From Ampullaceana balthica (lineage: Eukaryota; Mollusca; Gastropoda; Lymnaeidae), in contig CALYLW010000735.1 in assembly GCA_944989445.1 (NCBI GenBank), positions 387,362 to 451,361 on the forward strand: DNA of 64,000 nt, given 5' to 3'. Below the pieces are notes generated by a model. The model had not been told where the DNA came from and did not search any database. It saw nothing but the letters and a program-made list of their open reading frames with translations. The stretch's first letter is position 1, and the number at the start of each line of letters is the position of its first letter. This document shows positions 11,529 through 23,387 of the stretch, piece by piece. The position numbers and the translations under genes were made by a program.

Positions 11529-13327
11529 CAGTGACTTAGCGAGGGGGCAGGGGGGGACATATGTCCCCGGGCGCCACGTTAGGGGCACCAAAATGAGTGT
11601 ACAAGTACTACGGTATCTTACTTGATTCAACACACGATCTAAGACACCGGGAACAGCTTTCTCAAGTCATCAGATTTGTGGATGTGGATTTTCAAACTAA
11701 AAAAGAAACCATCAAATAATCATTTTTAGGTTTTATCCCGATACATTCTAAAGACGCAGCAAGCCTTGAAAGATTTACCGTAGAGAAACTGGAATCTAAT
11801 AACTTACCGACTATCGGTCACAATGTTATGACAATGCTTCTGTAATGACTGGGCATATATCCGGCCTTCAACACCGAATATGTGCGAGAAATCACAGAGC
11901 ATTGTTCATCAACTGTGACAACCACAGCTTAAACCTAGCAGGAGTACACTCAGCTAAACAGGATCCAATGGTTAACACGTTTTTGGAACAGTTGAAAGTA
12001 TAAATTTTTGTTTTCTCTCATTCAACAACTCGTTGGGAAGAATTAAAAAGAGTTGTGCCAATCACAATGAAGAGGGAGTCTGAAACACGTTGAAGTGCAC
12101 GATCAGAAGCTGTTAAAGCAATTTATGAAGGACTAGATGAACTGGTAGGGCTGTTGGAAAAATTATCAGAACATACAAATATGACGCCTGACACCAGAAG
12201 TTATGCAGAAACTTTGCTGGCAGGTATTTTATACTTTAAATTCCTAGTTTTGTTAAATTTCTGGAACATCATACTTGGGAAAATTGATCGTGTCCAGAAA
12301 CGGTTGCAGAATCCTACTGTGAATTTCAAGGAAGCAACATCTGATCTTGAATCGCTTGAGCAAGAAATGTTCAACATTTGTGATAATTTGAGACAGATTG
12401 CGGTAGACAGTGGAAAAGAAGATGCACATCTTGGGGAATAGAGGTTTACAGAAGGATTAGATGACATAGGAGGATGCCCGGAGAGATAACAAGAGATGCA
12501 GGACTTTCTGCAGAAGAAGAAATTGCACGTGATATGAACAGCGCAATTGATAGACTCCAACAGAAGATATCAATACGGTTTTTACGTCTAAAAAATCTAA
12601 ACAACAAATTTGGATTTTTACTAGACGTCAAAACTCTTCTTGCTGAGACAAAAGTCGATACACTTCGTTAAAATTGCTTAGATTTTGCTAATTTATACGA
12701 CACTGACGTCAATGGTCACGAATTGTGCACAGAAATCAGAGACTGAAAATGCTTCTCAGTACCCGGACTGATGCTGTATCGGAAACTCCTTTGGATCTTC
12801 TTGGTTTCATTGTTTCATATGAAGATGACGTATTTCTGAATCTGCGCATTTCACTTCAAATACTTCTAACAATTGCTGTTTCAACTGAAAGCTGTGAGCG
12901 GTCCTTCATCAAACTGAATCTTATTTTGTCTTATTTACGTGCTTTAATGGGACAAGATCTTCTGAGTGATCCTGCACTCCTTAGCATCGAAAGAGAAACA
13001 CTTGAGAATATTAATTTTGACAACGTGATTAACGAGTTTGCGACATTCAAATCAAGGAGAATCATTTTTTGTGTGTAGACTATTTCTAATTGCTTAATTA
13101 GTAGAGTTTTATTTTTCAAATAAATTGTTTACAATCGTATAAAGAATAATTATTAGTCTGTATTCTATTTCATTAAAATACCAGAAGCTTCGGAAATGAA
13201 CTATATAAACCGTAAAATTTCAAATTTTTCTTGTGGGCTCAGTGAGCCCCCCGAATATTTCGGTCTGACAAGGGGCGCAGATTTTGTGTCATGTCCCCGG
13301 GCGCACATGACCCTAGCTACGCCCCTG
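11529..13327 (+). mobile_element. Complete hAT transposon (ZMYM1-like), 1,799 bp
   Basis: Ends CAGTGACTTAGCGAGGG and (inverse) CAGGGGCGTAGCTAGGG are bounded by the identical 8-mer CGAAATAC at 11521-11528 and 13328-13335. The subterminal sequence 'TGTCCCCGGGCGC' also recurs inverted at the right end. The interior encodes a decayed transposase on the plus strand. The perfect duplication shows that the borders are intact although the gene is dead. Confidence 0.93.
11603..13078 (+). pseudogene. hAT transposase, ZMYM1-like, multiply broken
   Basis: Codes for the cut-and-paste enzyme of the surrounding hAT element. Reading across frames, family motifs occur in order: KYYGILLDST and REQLSQVIRFVDVDF near 11603-11690; FLGFIPIHSKDAASLE near 11726-11780; a TTRWEELKRVVPITMKRESE stretch near 12027-12085; SARSEAVKAIYEGLDEL near 12097-12145; DTRSYAETLL and the helical middle at 12190-12441; and the C-terminal dimerisation region TESCERSFIKLNL...DLLSDPALLSIERE at 12880-13000. 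The order and motifs match zinc finger MYM-type 1-like transposases. At least two frame changes (after 12441 and around 12670-12725) and several stops (for example near 11716, 11842 and 12002) inactivate it. Confidence 0.88.
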
Positions 13328-13335
13328 CGAAATAC

Positions 13336-14510
13336 ACACTTAAACTTTTTGGTTAATGCTTTCTTTAGTAAGAATAGATACATTCGTTATAGCTCAAGTT
13401 ATTGTGAGTGTTCATTTTTTGTACTAAATAATGCAGGACATTTAAGTTTTTATTTTGTCTACAATTAAAACGTAAAATTTAACATTTTATTTACACACAA
13501 TATTGAGCGTTTTATTTTTTGATGTATCTAATTGATTTGTCGTAGCCAAAAGCTTTATAGATTAGTTCTTCAAAATATGGGATTCACCGGTCCCTTGTGC
13601 TTAACACGAATTAAACTAATTTGATCGACTAACTCCAGATTCATTGTAAGATATTTCTAAGCTTACCTTGAGGAAATAGAAGTCATAAAGTTTAATGTAT
13701 ATTGAGACCCTTCCATATGGCATCTTCACATTCCTATCAGATCTTGTCATTTAGCTTATTGCCTGGGTGTCCAGACTTCAACTATACCCTGTGTATGAAA
13801 TGAGTTATAATAAAGCTTATGTGAAAATGACTTTCATCGTAACCAGCCTATTTTATGTGGATACAGAAACACGTCATTATAAAGATTTTCCATAAGATAA
13901 GCTCATTTTATTACGTCATTTGACGTTTTTAAAAAAATGTTCACCCCAAAAAATGTAATGTGATCATGTGAACAGTAATGGTCACGCCTCTAGGTTTTGT
14001 TTTATGGTTTTTTTATCAGGAAGAAATATCCTGCTATATAATAATACTTCAATATTGATGTCAGCTATAATTTCATACAGCAATTTTAGCAGTGTGATGC
14101 TTTCGGCCTTGTATCTGTTGGCTAGACTGGTATTTTATTTAGCTTGGACTTAACGTTTAGGACTAAATATGGAAGTATGTACTCTTGGTATAAAAGAAGC
14201 TTCAATAAAATTGGAAATTATAGAAAAAATACTTGGAAAAAATGAATTCTTCATTCACATACAACATCCTTGCAAGAAATACTGCTAGTCAAACGTAGAG
14301 ATCGAAGACCTAATGAACTAATGGCATAAATAAACAATACCAGAGAATCACAACCTTGTCAGCCACCAGCTAAATAATTTTATCACGTGTTATTCTACGA
14401 CCAATATCAACAGCCATTGGTAAGCATGGTCGGCAAAAGGCTGTGTTACAGGAAATGGAAGAAATTCATTAGCCATTACTTCGTATTATGTCTTAAAATC
14501 GGGCATTTCA
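13336..14510. other. Non-coding stretch
   Basis: AT-rich sequence between the hAT element and the next Helitron. No domain-bearing frame and no repeat array seen. Confidence 0.45.
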
Positions 14511-17274
14511 TCAACATACATAATTCCCGTAATGCATGTTCTGCTTTTTGGATGTAATGCTGATTTGTTCAATAGTGCGGACCAAAAATTACTGCACCAA
14601 ATATAACTCTTTTCGAACGTTCCGAATAAAATTGTTCAATATGATAATAAATAAATCAAATAAAATTAATAAAATAAATTAAAGTTCTCTATTACGTTAT
14701 TTTAAAATCCCTTATATTAACTTCACGGCCGTCTCTCTCCGTCTCTCTCTCTCTCTCTCTCTGTCTGTCTTTCGTTCGTCGTCGGGCTGGCGGAAAAACA
14801 ATAGTAAAAAATGACCTACTTCCCATGATACCATCGAGCTGAAATTTGGCACACGGACCCGTGTCACCTAACAATGCCTCGTATCAAAATTTCAGATCGA
14901 TAGAACGTACCGTAATTAAATTAATGCATTTTTTATTTATCTTTATACAACGAATGTATTTCAATTTCACGTTGTTGTTTTTTAAATCCCTTATATTAGC
15001 TTCACCGCCGTCTCTGTCTCTCTGTCTGTCTTAAGCGGGCACCGCGGAAAAACAAAAGTAAATAAAACAAACCCGTAAAAACAAAGTTTTTGACTATAAA
15101 TCCCTTATATATGAGACAGAACTTAAAGTATTTACAAATATCTACAGACTGAATCTGTCTTTAATCCCCTTTGCTTTTAACCCAAAAAAGGGGGGGGTGG
15201 GAGAGGGGAAAGGTCTTGTCATCGATCGCTGGGCCGAGCTCACCGTGACACGCCAAATGTAAACAAAAGCACGCCTGTTTACCTGGTTTAAGCACGAGAT
15301 GTGTTCACACCGGTGGCTGGCCTGAAGTGAAGTGACCCGTAAAATGTAAACGATAGCGACCTCTACATATAGTTTATATAGATAAACTAAACATGCATTA
15401 ATTTAATTACGGTACGTTCGATCGATCTGAAATTTTGATACGATGCATTGTTAGGTCAGACGGGTCCGTGTGCCAAATTTCAGCTCGATCGATCACGGGA
15501 AGTGGGTCATTTTCGACTTTTGTTTTTCCGCCAGCCCATGAGATGATGAGATGATGAGAGAGATGATGAGACGGCCGCGAAGTTAATATAAGGGATTTAA
15601 AAATGACCCACTTCCCGTGAAGGCATCGAGCTGAAATTTGACACACGGACCCGTGTCACCTAACAATGCATCGTATCAAAATTTCAGATCGATCGAACGT
15701 ACAGTTATTAAATTAATGCATTTTAGTTTATCTATATAAACTATATGCAGCGGTCGCTATCGTTTACATTTTACGGGTCACTTGACTTCACGCCAGCAGA
15801 CCATGACCACATCTCGTGGAGGAGGAGTTCACTCAGTTTTAGGCTGTAAATGTTTGTCGCGTTGGAACATAATCAATACTTTCAGTTCTGTCTCATATAT
15901 AAGGGATTTATATTCAAAAACTTTGTTTTTACGGGTTTCTTTTATTCACGTGACAGTTCAGTTCGCGAATTGACGCGATGTACCGGCGTGCTTTTGTTTA
16001 CATTTTACGTGTCACTCTGAGCTTGGTCCAGCGATCGGTGACCAGGCCTTTCCCCTCTACCACCCCCACCCCCCCCGGGTTATAAAGTAAAGGGGAGTTA
16101 AGACAGATTCAGTCTAAAAATATTTGTCGCGTTTGAACATAATCAATACTGCTAGTTATGTCTCATATATAAGGGATTTATAGTCAAAAACTTTGTTTTT
16201 ACGGGTTTGTTTGATTAAATCCCTTATATTAACTTCGAAATCTTGTCGTCATCTCTGTCGTGATCTCTTCGAACGTCGGGCGGAAAAACAAAAGTAAAAA
16301 ATGACCCACTTCCCGTGATGCCATCGAGTTGATAATTGGCACATAGACTTGTCTCACCCAACAATGCATCGTATCAAAATTTCAGATCGATCGAACGTAT
16401 TGTAATTAAAATTAATGCAATTTTAGTATATCTCTATACGACATATGTAATTCAATTTCACAGTTGTTTTTTTTTCACGTGACAGTTCAGTTCGCGCGTT
16501 GGGGCGATGGACCAGGGTGCTTTTGTTTACTTTTTACGTGTCACGCTGAGCTCGGTCCAGCGATCGGTGACCAGACCTTTCCCCTCTCCCACCCCCCACC
16601 CCCCTGGGGTTATAAAGCAAAGGGGAGTTAAGACAGATTCGGTCTGTAAATATTTGTCGCGTTTGAACATAATCAATACTGTTAGTTATGTCTCATATAT
16701 AAGGGATTTATAGTCAAAAACTTTGTTTTTACGGGTTTGTTTTATTAAATCCCTTAAATTAACTTCACCGCCATCTCTGTCTCTCTGAGTTGGGCGGGCG
16801 GAAAAACAAAAGTAAAAAATGACCCATTTCCCGTGAAACCATCGAGCTAAAATTTGGCACATGGACCCGTGTCATTTAACAATGCATCGTATCAAAGTTT
16901 CAGACCGATCGAACGCACCGTAATTATATTAATGCACTTTTAGTTTATCTCTATACGACATATGTAATTAAATTTCACGGTTGTTTTTTTCATGTGACAG
17001 TTCAGTTCGCGCGTTGACGCAACATCGTCGATGAACCGGCGTGCTTTTGTTTACATTTTACGTGTCACGCTGAGCTCGGTCCAGCGATCGGTGACCAGAC
17101 CTTTCCTCCCACCCCAACGGTTATAAAGCAAAGGGGAGTTAAGACAGATTCTGTCTGTAAATGTTTCTTGCGTTTGAACATAATCAATACTTTTAGTTAT
17201 GTCTCATATATAAAGGATTTATAGTCAAAAACTGTGTTTTGACGGGTTTGTTTTATTGACGGGTGATACGCTAG
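14511..17274 (+). mobile_element. Helitron with family A array inside, 2,764 bp
   Basis: Starts TCAACATACATAATTCCCG after a host A (14510) and ends GACGGGTGATACGCTAG before a host T (17275). The short Helitron at 60116-60426 has the same two ends (TCAATATACATAATTCCCG ... GACGGGTGATACACTAG) and the same first ~190 bp, including ATTACTGCACCAAA and TTCAATATGATAATAAA. Here the space between is filled with family A units. The 3' hairpin visible in the sister copy (CGTCA-TTTT-TGACG) has been lost or replaced. It is non-autonomous with no coding region. Confidence 0.75.
14702..17252. repeat. Family A array, about six or seven units, mixed orientation
   Basis: Units begin at AAATCCCTTATATTAACTTC (about 14702, 14984, 16214, 16745) and end ATATAAGGGATTTATAGTC (about 15900, 16170, 16700). 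The segment 15097-15600 is inverted relative to the others. The best head-to-tail pair, 16214 and 16745, gives a period of about 530 bp. The 14702 unit has a (TC)n run at 14735-14762. The unit core includes GTTTACATTTTACGTGTCACGC, GATCGGTGACCAG and CAGATTCAGTCTGTAAATAT. Confidence 0.85.
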
Positions 17275-17819
17275 TAATAACATAAACCTTGTAAAATTTG
17301 AGTTTTTAAAATCACTATCTTAATGGTGAAAACCCGATTGCTTTCAACAAAGTAATTTATGATATGAAAATGTAGAATAGGTTGCAAAAGGCACATTGCC
17401 AAAAGCGCTAACCTTTCAAACTCGTATAAGAATGGATGCATTCTCTCATACGCACAAGCTGTATTTTATTTTTCTAATCCCCATAGAGTAAAAAAAAAGA
17501 AAGGACCGGGACTTCGTAGATGACAATGTTGCTTTCGGGCGATTAAGAAATTACTCAGGAAATGAAAAAGATACTAAACTGAAACATGACGTTTAAAAGG
17601 CTTTCAAGTCGGTGCTGGGGAAATCGCGACAAAAAAGTTGGTGACGAGGCGGGGGTTTGTTTAAAGCGATCCCCTGAAAATGCGATAGAGCCCTAGGGTC
17701 AAACAACATGAAAAGACAGACTTCGTTTGCCTCCTCAAAGAGTTCAGAAAAAAAACACTTAAAATTTACCATAGATATTATAAAACATCTAAAAAGTGAA
17801 TAAACTAAAGCAGACATCA
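17275..17819. other. Spacer between two Helitrons
   Basis: Non-coding, no recognised repeat. The minus frame at 17593-17841 shows no domain. Confidence 0.45.
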
Positions 17820-18499
17820 TCATATATATATTTACGCTCAATTATGTAGCCTAACGCTAAGGGACATCACTCTGCTTTTTAAAAATTTTGTATTGTAAGC
17901 AGTGCTGATTGACTCAAATAGTTATTTTTTGGTGCAGTAATTTGGTGCGCTGCTTTCTAAAATTAGTTAAAAAATCGTGTGGTGATTAGCACTGTCAAAA
18001 TTATTACATAAATACTTTGTTTAATTTTCAGGAATATTTCGTATTTATCATACAAGGATAAGTTACTTGGGATTTTAACCAAATAAAAAACAACCTCTAT
18101 TTTAAATTACTTTGTGTAAATTTAAAGTAGTTTAATATTACGTATCTATCATACAAGGACAAGTTTGTTGGGCTTTTTAAAAAAGTGGGCGCCGTAGGCG
18201 CCCTAAATAAAAGTGGGCGCCGCAGCACAACCTATATTATATACATACTTTCTGTACATTTCAGGAATATTTCGTATTTATCATACAAGGATAAGTTACT
18301 TGGGCTTTTGACATAAAAAAATAAATAAATTAAATTTATTTTAAAAAATAAAAATACTTTGTGTACATTTAAGAAATTTTAATATTACGTATTTATCATA
18401 CAAGGACAAGTTAGGGGGCTTTTGAAAAAGGTGGGCGCCGTAGGCGCCCTTAAAAAGGGGGGGGCGCCGCAGGCGCCACGGCGCCGCAGCACAAACTAG
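17820..18499 (+). mobile_element. Non-autonomous Helitron with GC hairpins, 680 bp
   Basis: Starts TCATATATATATTTACGCTC after host A (17819). Ends GGCGCC-AC-GGCGCC hairpin, then GCAGCACAAACTAG and host T (18500). The interior holds two copies of a ~235-bp segment (from about 18030 and 18264), each with CATACAAGGATAAGTTACTTGG and a second CATACAAGGACAAGTT block, and each followed by GGGCGCC-GTA-GGCGCCC hairpins (18187-18203 and near 18433). An ATTTGGTGCGCTGCTTTC block near 17941 is the inverse of one in the 60.1 kb Helitron. Confidence 0.78.
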
Positions 18500-18777
18500 T
18501 ATATATTATATTTACGCTCAATTATCGCTGACTGTGGCCTAACGCTAAATCATAATCCTTTTGGTTTCCAGATTAACATTAACAAAACAACGCACGAACC
18601 TATGACGTCAGCATTTGTGTTGTAAACAGTGCTGACTCACTCAAAGAGTTATTTTTTTGTAGCAGTAATTTGGTGCGCTGCTTTCTAAAATTACTTTAAA
18701 AATCGTGTGGTGATTAGCACTGTAAAAAAAATATTATATACATACTGTGTATACATTTCAGGAATATTTCGTATTTA
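18500..18777 (+). mobile_element. Second, truncated copy of the same Helitron, head to tail
   Basis: Directly after the CTAG of the first copy, TATATATTATATTTACGCTC restarts the element. The sequence follows the first copy (CTAACGCTAA, GTAATTTGGTGCGCTGCTTT, GGAATATTTCGTATTTAT) until it runs into the family B array at about 18777. No 3' end is present. Head-to-tail Helitron copies are a known product of rolling-circle replication. Confidence 0.7.
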
Positions 18778-20632
18778 TGTATGAGTCGTAACTAAAAGAA
18801 TGTTCATTATAATACGCAGCGCAAGACCATCCAAAAATACAAATTTGTAGTTGTGTCGTAAAACATGTTTAATATAATGCGCACCGATCAGGAATATGTT
18901 TATAAAACGTGTTGTCAATAAAATACGCACCTAATTGCGCGACAGAAAGGTTGTCAATTATTCAATTACGGTACATGTGATCGCTCTGAAATTTTGATAC
19001 ATATTTTTTATCATCGCGACCAGACTGCCTGCAAAATTTCAGCTCGCTAGCTTACAAGCAAGTGGGTTAAAAATCGATCAAAAGTTTTAGCGACAAGCAA
19101 TCAAGCAATCAAGGGTGTAGACACCACGAGTTCATATAAAGGATTTAATTTTTTAAAAAACGTAAAAAACCAAGTAAATCTATAAATCCTTTATGTACGA
19201 GACGTAACTAAAAGAATGTTCATTATAATACGCAGCGCCAGACCATCCAGAAATACAAAATTGCAGTTGTGTCGTAAAACATGTTTAATATAATGCGCAC
19301 CGATCAGGAATATGTTTATAAAAAGTGTTGCCAATAAAATACGCACCTTATTGCGCGACAGAAAGGTTGTTCAATATAATACGCACCGCGACACTCTATC
19401 TCAAAAAATAACATGATACATAGGAATAAATAAAATAATCTAAAAAATCAATAATTTAATTACGGTACATGCGATCGATCTGAAATTTTGATACATTGTT
19501 TTTATCATCGTACAAAACTGCCTGCAAAATTTCAGCTCGCTAGCTTACGAGGAAGTGGGTTAAAAATTGATCAAAAGTTTTGGCGACAAGCAAGCAATCA
19601 AGGGTTCAACCAGACACCACGAGTTAATATAAAGGATTTTTTTTTAAAAACGTAAAAAAGCAAGTTTTTGACTATAAATCCTTTATGTATGAGACAGTAA
19701 CTAAAGAATGTTCATTATAATACGCAGCGCAAGACCATCCAAAAATACAAAATTTGTTGTTGTGTCGTAAAACATGTTTAATATAATGCGCACCGATCAG
19801 GAATATGTTTATAAAAAGTGTTGTCAATAAAATACGCACCTTATTGCGCGACAGAAAGGTTGTTCAATATAATGCGCACCCTTACACTCTATCTCAAAAA
19901 ATAACATGATACATAGGAATAAATATAATAATCTAAAAAATCAATAATTCAATTACGGTACATGCGATCGATCTGAAATTTTGATACATAGTTTTTATCA
20001 TCGCCACCAAACTGCCTGCTAAAATTTCAGCTCGCTAGCTTACGAGGAAGTGGGTTAAAAATCGATCCAAAATTTGGCGACAAGCAAGCAATCAAGGGCA
20101 CAAGCAGACACCACGAGTTAATATAAAGGATTTAAATTTTTAAAAAGTAAAAAACTAAGTTTTTTTACTATAAATCCTTTATGTACGAGAAGTAACTAAA
20201 AGAATGTTCATTATAATACGCAGCGCAAGACCACCCAAAAATACAAAATTGCAGTTGTGTCGTAAAACATGTTTAATATAATGCGCACCGATCAGGAATA
20301 TGTTTATAAAAAGAGTTGTCAATAAAATACGCACCTTATTGCGCGACAGAAAGGTTGTTCAATATAAATACGCACCGCGACGCTCTATCTAAAAAAATAG
20401 CATGATACATTGGAATAAATAAAATAATCTAAAAAATCAATAATTTAATTACGGTACATGCTATCGATCTGAAATTTGTGATACATTGTTTTTATTATCG
20501 GTACGAAACAGCCTGCAAAATTTCAGCTCGCTAGCTTACGAGGAAGTGGGTTAAACATCGATCAAAAGTTTTGGCGACAAGCAAGCAATCAAGGGCGGCC
20601 GCAGACACCACGAGTTAATATAAAGGATTTAA
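18778..20632 (-). repeat. Family B tandem array, four units
   Basis: The first unit lacks its left end. Complete units start at AAATCCTTTATG at about 19184, 19675 and 20172, a period near 490 bp, and end GAGTTAATATAAAGGATTT. Each has TAATACGCAGCGCAAGACCA, TAATGCGCACCGATCAGG, TTATTGCGCGACAGAAAGG, GGTACATGCGATCGATCTG and CTCGCTAGCTTACGAGGAAG. Units are highly similar, so amplification was recent. On the minus strand, the ends match those of family A. Confidence 0.92.
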
Positions 20633-23161
20633 AAAGAAGACAATTTTAAAAGAAAATATATTTCTTTTCAAAGCAAAAATTCGCAAAAATAAATAACCTT
20701 GTCGCCTAATATTTTAAATAGTTTTCACTGCCCATTCTAAATTCAATAGAACTAATCAGCTAATGAAATTCGGTTGACGTATAGAGGATCTGTTGTGTGA
20801 AGAATCTACATTTCGTTGTCTGTGTTGTCCTCTGGGGAACTAATTTGATAAACATCTTCCATATAATTATTGGCTTACAGAATGCTTACATGTGGGAACG
20901 GCATCTTTAATGTGCTATTCAAATAATAATTATGAAGCAAGTTTATTAATGGATCAGTTATGAAATTATCTGTATGTTCATGCTCATGTTTTTGTCAAGT
21001 ATGAAGAATTAAAAGAAGTGATAATTTTATTAAATGATGATACCAAAATATTGTAAGTAAAGTAGACCACTTATGGTATCTATCTCTGTTTGTGGTTCTC
21101 TTATTTGCATGTGATAACTTTGTTACGTTGTTGGGCAAATATTTGCCTTGAGCATTCGTGGGAATAACCACCTGGAGGCATTGTTCCGTCTTCTAAAAAA
21201 AACAAATGTACAATTGTAAGCTTATTTGTTTCAACACGATTATGCTCTTTTGTTACTTTAGAGATTATCTCATTCTGTCTCTAGAACTTTTCATTTGATA
21301 AATTCACAGACATATCAATAAGGCTACAAAAACACACACGTTTTTTAATGGCTTACACACTAATCTTACTATCATCGTAGCTGTCTTTTCAACTATTCAT
21401 GAAAGTTATACATCCCCTTTATCCCCGTCTCCTCAGCAGAAAGAGCCCATGATTTTAACCAATGCCTAACAGATCTAACCAATAAATATTATGGGTCTCA
21501 GTTAAGTATCCAATGAATATATTAACCAAGTTATGTACAAATCTACAGAATACATCGACCCACTGAACTTGTTGACATTTGTTTACGAGAAACGCCTCCA
21601 TCGTAACGTAATGGCATTTATTAGCTGTAGTAATTCTCTAGTGCTTTGTTGAGATGTACTTCAAAGGGGAAACCATACAACAGAGCTTGCCAAATAATGA
21701 TCATGGGTAGAGTCCGATGGTACATCACCCAAATTTCACGAATGTTCGTTTCAGTAAAATGCCAAAGGGCTTCACGAAGCCTTAAAAACGGAACTTGGAA
21801 ATAGTATATGAAAATAAAATAAAATAAAATACTATGATCAAATTAAGGTCAGATTAACCGCTGGCATTGTTCCATCTTTTTTGTTTCTTTGAGAAACCAT
21901 GAATATCTCAGCAATCTTGAGGGTGTTCAAGAAAAAGACAAAATGCTATTGCCATTACGGATTATATTTAATCAGAGATCTCTAATAGATCACTACCTTG
22001 TTATTTTTAAAAGGCTTCAACTTAAACTGTTTTTTTTCTATTTGTGAATGAGTTATTTTTCATTAAATTACAACGGCAAGTTGCAACTTAAACATTCATA
22101 GCAGGTTTTCACCAACTTCTACAAAACACGAAAATAATCCGAGTGACATCATTTGTTAACTTGTTTACGTTGTTTTCCCATAAATACCAGTTTAACTTAT
22201 TATTTTTGTACTTACTTTTGTCTTTGCTCTGGTTAATTAATTTAATCATTTTTAAAAAAAAGACTGTCCATATGTTTATAAATCTAATTAGGATAGAAAG
22301 TGTTTTAGCTTAAAAATGTTGCAACCAGCTAGCATGTAGTCACAAAAAGCCAAACTGTTTTGTCAACAATAATGTGGAGTGAGTACAAATCCGTGGAGAC
22401 TTAAAACATTTCTCAAGTGCAAGTATTGGATAGGGAATAGATTAGGAGGCGCTTATTTATGAAGGGCGAGGTGTTAGCATTCTGATGTTGTCTCATTCCT
22501 TAAGTGCTCACAAATCAAACCCATTATAAATCGTTCTTATAAGAGCAAGTCTTCCTATCCATGTAATTTTAGAGGTAAAGTCAACACTTTTTATATGTTT
22601 ACGGAACAATTTTTGGTCTATTAAAGATTTATTATTATTTAGGAAGAAACAAATGCTGAAGAGTGCATGTTTACTAAGTAGATCTTATTTGAATGCAAAT
22701 AAATGAATGTAATTCATATCGATTGTTTTGTTCTTGTTTGGTAATGGACTATCGATCACTGTTTACATGGATCAAATAATATTAAACAAATTATTTTGCT
22801 TGATGATCCTGCTTCGCTTCTTGCTGATGTTGAGTTTTTTTCTACCTGTGATCAAATCGCGTTCTTACTTTCACTATAACGTCATCCTGCTAACAGGATA
22901 TGCTCCTGGAATATTAATAAAGATATTTTTTATTTCCCGTTATAAATATACTATTTAAATGTTTATATTTTTTTCTTTATATGGTTAGATTGTTTTCTAT
23001 ACATATTTTGATTTTCTTTATATAAGTAGATTGTTTTTTTTAACTTGTTATACTATTTTCTTTAAATAAATGTATTTCTTTTTTTAAAAATAATTAAATT
23101 GTAATCTTTAAACTTTAAGACTTTTAAAAAATTGGAATAGTCTCGATAATTTTTTTTTCAG
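20633..23161. other. Non-coding stretch
   Basis: AT-rich and without tandem arrays. 22,960-23,100 has loose repeats of TTTCTTTATAT and AGATTGTTTT. If the exon at 23162 is real, part of this is the intron before it: a T-rich tract ending in CAG lies at 23151-23161. Confidence 0.45.
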
Positions 23162-23387
23162 TCATGAAAGTCCAGAATCGAGTTGCCACTTTCACTTACA
23201 TGACGTCCTCTTGGAATGACGGTAATTTAAAAAAAACAACTCAAGTAGAAGACCTAAACTGCGTTGGTCGATTAGTGAATCATGTCTGGCTGGAAGCAAT
23301 CACGATTTTTGTTCTGGGCGAATGGCAATTGTCCGATACTTCGGATAAGAAAAGAGGCGGGCATTGCCCGGAATGGAACAAGAGAAG
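23162..23387 (+). CDS. Candidate internal exon of an unrecognised gene
   Basis: A 226-base segment lies between a strong acceptor (T-run then CAG at 23159-23161) and a consensus donor AAG|GTAAGT (23388). Only one of three frames is open across it. It begins with ATG two bases after the acceptor and gives about 74 residues, including TYMTSSWNDGNLKK, WLEAITIFVLGEWQLSDT and GGHCPEWNKR. The exon leaves two bases of a codon at its end. The candidate exon at 29870 starts with one leftover base, so the two can be spliced in frame. I do not recognise the protein. A non-coding transcript exon is the main alternative. Confidence 0.45.

Noticed and set aside
15407..15646. Minus frame of 79 codons, and similar frames at 412, 14692 and 16507
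   Set aside because: All are readings of the family A repeat.
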